From Archaeoglobaceae archaeon (lineage in GTDB: Archaea; Halobacteriota; Archaeoglobi; Archaeoglobales; JdFR-42), in NCBI GenBank assembly GCA_015523685.1, contig WAJW01000162.1, forward strand, positions 1-5,860: a DNA stretch of 5,860 nt, given 5' to 3'. Numbering within the stretch: the first letter of the stretch is position 1; each line of letters opens with the position of its first letter. This document shows positions 4,341 through 5,860 of this stretch, piece by piece. The notes under the pieces were generated by a model. That model saw only the letters and a program-made list of their open reading frames with translations, was not told the DNA's origin and ran no database searches. Both the position numbers and the translations under genes were made by a program.

Positions 4341-5860
4341 TCACATTTTCCGACTTCTCAGACCTGTGTGAGAGACTCGAAGCCATATCATCAAATCTTG
4401 AGAAGAGGGACATAATTGCGGAGTTTCTAAAAAAAATCAGGGATGATGATGAACTGTACAACACAGTTCTGTTTCTCATGGGAGACGTCTTCCCTATGTG
4501 GGATGAGAGGGATCTCGGCACGGGTCCCGGATTGCTGTACGAAGCCCTGAAGTTTGCAACGGGATTGAGAAAAGAGGAAATTGAGGAACTAATCAAGGAG
4601 AAAGGGGATCTCGGCCTTGCTGTGGAAGAGGCGATAAAGAGGAAAAAACAGCAGACACTGTTCGCTGAAGAATTAACGGTAAAGAGCCTGAGGAGGAGTT
4701 TTGACGAGATCTCCAGGATGACCGGGAAAGGTTCTCAGACTGGAAAAATAAGAGCTCTTGCAGATCTGTTCATCTCAACATCTCCTGGAGAGGCGAGATA
4801 TCTCGCCAGACTCATTCTGGGGGAGCTCAGGATTGGAGTGGGAGAGGGAACGATGAGGGATGCCATAGCCCGGGCTTTCAATGCTGATCCCGAGCTCGTG
4901 GAAAGGGCATTCATGCTCACAAGCGATCTGGGCAAGACGGCGGTAATCGCAAAAAATGAGGGCGAGGCGGGGCTTAAAAGGGTTGGCCTTACACCACATA
5001 TACCCGTCAGAATGATGCTCGCTCAGGTTGCGGCCAGTCTTGAGGAGGCAATATCGGAAATGGGGACTGCAGTAGTGGAATGGAAGTACGATGGAGGGAG
5101 GGTTCAGGTTCATAAAACCGGAGATAAAATTACGGTGTTTTCCAGAAGGCTCGAAAACATAACGGAATCAATTCCGGAGATCGTCGCTGGTGTGAAAGAG
5201 CATGTAAAAGGAGATGTGATTCTCGATGGAGAGGTAATCGCCATTAAAAATGGAAAACCCATGCCATTTCAGAATGTTCTCAGGAGATTGAGGAGGAAAT
5301 ACGATATTGACGATAAAGCTGAAGAAATACCCCTATTTGTTGTTTTTTTTGATATACTCTACAGAGATGGGAAAAACCTCATAGATCTCCCCCTCATGGA
5401 GAGGAGGAGAAATCTGGAAGAGGTGATCACCGGAGAAGGTGTGATCTCAATTGCAATCGAAATTGTCACGGCTAACCCGGAAGAAGCCAGGAAGGTCTAC
5501 AATGATGCTCTGAATGCGGGGCATGAGGGTGTTATGATAAAAAACCCATCCAGCAGGTACTCCCCGGGGAGAAGGGGAAAAAACTGGCTGAAGGTCAAAC
5601 CCACTCTGGAAACCCTCGACCTTGTGGTTGTTGGTGGTGAATGGGGAGAAGGAAGAAGGGCAAAATTCATAGGTTCCTATGAGCTGGCCTGCTATGACCC
5701 TTCAACGGATGGATTTCTGAGGGTGGGCAGGGTTGCAACTGGATTCACGGATGAACAGCTCGAGGAACTGACCTCCATATTTGCAGATCTGATTGAATAC
5801 GAGGAAGGAAAGATTGTGAGATTCGTTCCAAAGATAGTCTTTGAGGTGGCATACGAGGAG
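4337..5860 (+). CDS. lig: ATP-dependent DNA ligase, 3' end cut by window edge
   Basis: This is the archaeal replicative and repair ligase that seals nicks through an enzyme-AMP intermediate. I read 508 open codons to the right edge. An all-helical DNA-binding domain comes first, including GKGSQTGKIRALADLF and the block YLARLILGELRIGVGEGT. The nucleotidyltransferase domain follows: motif I KYDG with the AMP-accepting lysine K250, SRRLEN (269-274), motif III DGE (297-299), FVVFFDILYRDGK, motif IV EGVMIKNP (397-404) and motif V WLKVK (417-421). The C-terminal OB-fold domain begins after that (VVVGGEWGEGRR) and is cut, with perhaps 50-90 residues missing. The start MITFSDFSDLCERLE matches the usual beginning of archaeal ligases; an in-frame ATG 20 codons upstream (4277) would add a basic extension not typical of the family. 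No Shine-Dalgarno site is seen, suggesting a short or coupled leader. Confidence 0.95.
   Translation, partial: MITFSDFSDLCERLEAISSNLEKRDIIAEFLKKIRDDDELYNTVLFLMGDVFPMWDERDLGTGPGLLYEALKFATGLRKEEIEELIKEKGDLGLAVEEAIKRKKQQTLFAEELTVKSLRRSFDEISRMTGKGSQTGKIRALADLFISTSPGEARYLARLILGELRIGVGEGTMRDAIARAFNADPELVERAFMLTSDLGKTAVIAKNEGEAGLKRVGLTPHIPVRMMLAQVAASLEEAISEMGTAVVEWKYDGGRVQVHKTGDKITVFSRRLENITESIPEIVAGVKEHVKGDVILDGEVIAIKNGKPMPFQNVLRRLRRKYDIDDKAEEIPLFVVFFDILYRDGKNLIDLPLMERRRNLEEVITGEGVISIAIEIVTANPEEARKVYNDALNAGHEGVMIKNPSSRYSPGRRGKNWLKVKPTLETLDLVVVGGEWGEGRRAKFIGSYELACYDPSTDGFLRVGRVATGFTDEQLEELTSIFADLIEYEEGKIVRFVPKIVFEVAYEE

Noticed and set aside
4775..5113. Minus-strand open frames within the ligase gene
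   Set aside because: They are antisense shadows of the ligase DNA-binding and nucleotidyltransferase domains, with no recognisable product.

Overview
The window looks like chromosomal DNA from a thermophilic euryarchaeon, with the Archaeoglobi as the best guess. It carries an archaeal/eukaryotic-type ribosomal protein L10e, an archaeal ATP-dependent DNA ligase and the archaeal (reduction-before-deamination) riboflavin-pathway reductase. Arginine is written almost only as AGA/AGG, proteins are rich in Glu and Lys, and promoters are TATA-type about 25-30 bases before short leaders or leaderless starts. The lineage is inferred from gene content and style; no database search was made.

Layout. 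Positions 1-1364 (minus strand) hold a two-gene operon: a CinA/MoaB-like (COG1058) protein, then, overlapping by ATGA, the riboflavin-pathway reductase ArfC, which runs off the left edge a few residues before its expected end. Positions 1437-1919 (minus strand) hold a carboxymuconolactone decarboxylase (CMD)/AhpD-like gene. Its reading frame is intact over 160 codons except for one in-frame amber codon (TAG) at codon 61. A 215-base divergent intergenic region follows, with promoter-like elements facing both ways. Positions 2135-3660 (plus strand) hold fixC-fixX, an ETF:quinone-oxidoreductase-type flavoprotein and its ferredoxin partner, also overlapping by ATGA. Positions 3730-4254 hold rpl10e with its own promoter, Shine-Dalgarno site and T-run terminator. 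From 4337 to the right edge runs the ATP-dependent DNA ligase, missing only its C-terminal end.

The observation most worth following is the amber-interrupted CMD gene. The family pattern continues in the same frame on both sides of the TAG, with no insertion, deletion or second stop and no plausible internal restart. Either TAG is read through, for which pyrrolysine is the only established archaeal amber amino acid, or this is a very young nonsense mutation or base-call error. None of the five genes whose ends are visible stops at TAG, which fits the first reading but is a tiny sample. No pyl genes are in the window, so the question must be settled elsewhere in the genome.

The genes do not form one pathway. 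FixCX would pass electrons from an electron-transfer flavoprotein (encoded elsewhere) to the quinone pool. ArfC feeds flavin synthesis. L10e and ligase are core information-processing genes. The CMD protein may be a redox or decarboxylating enzyme; its substrate cannot be read from the sequence.
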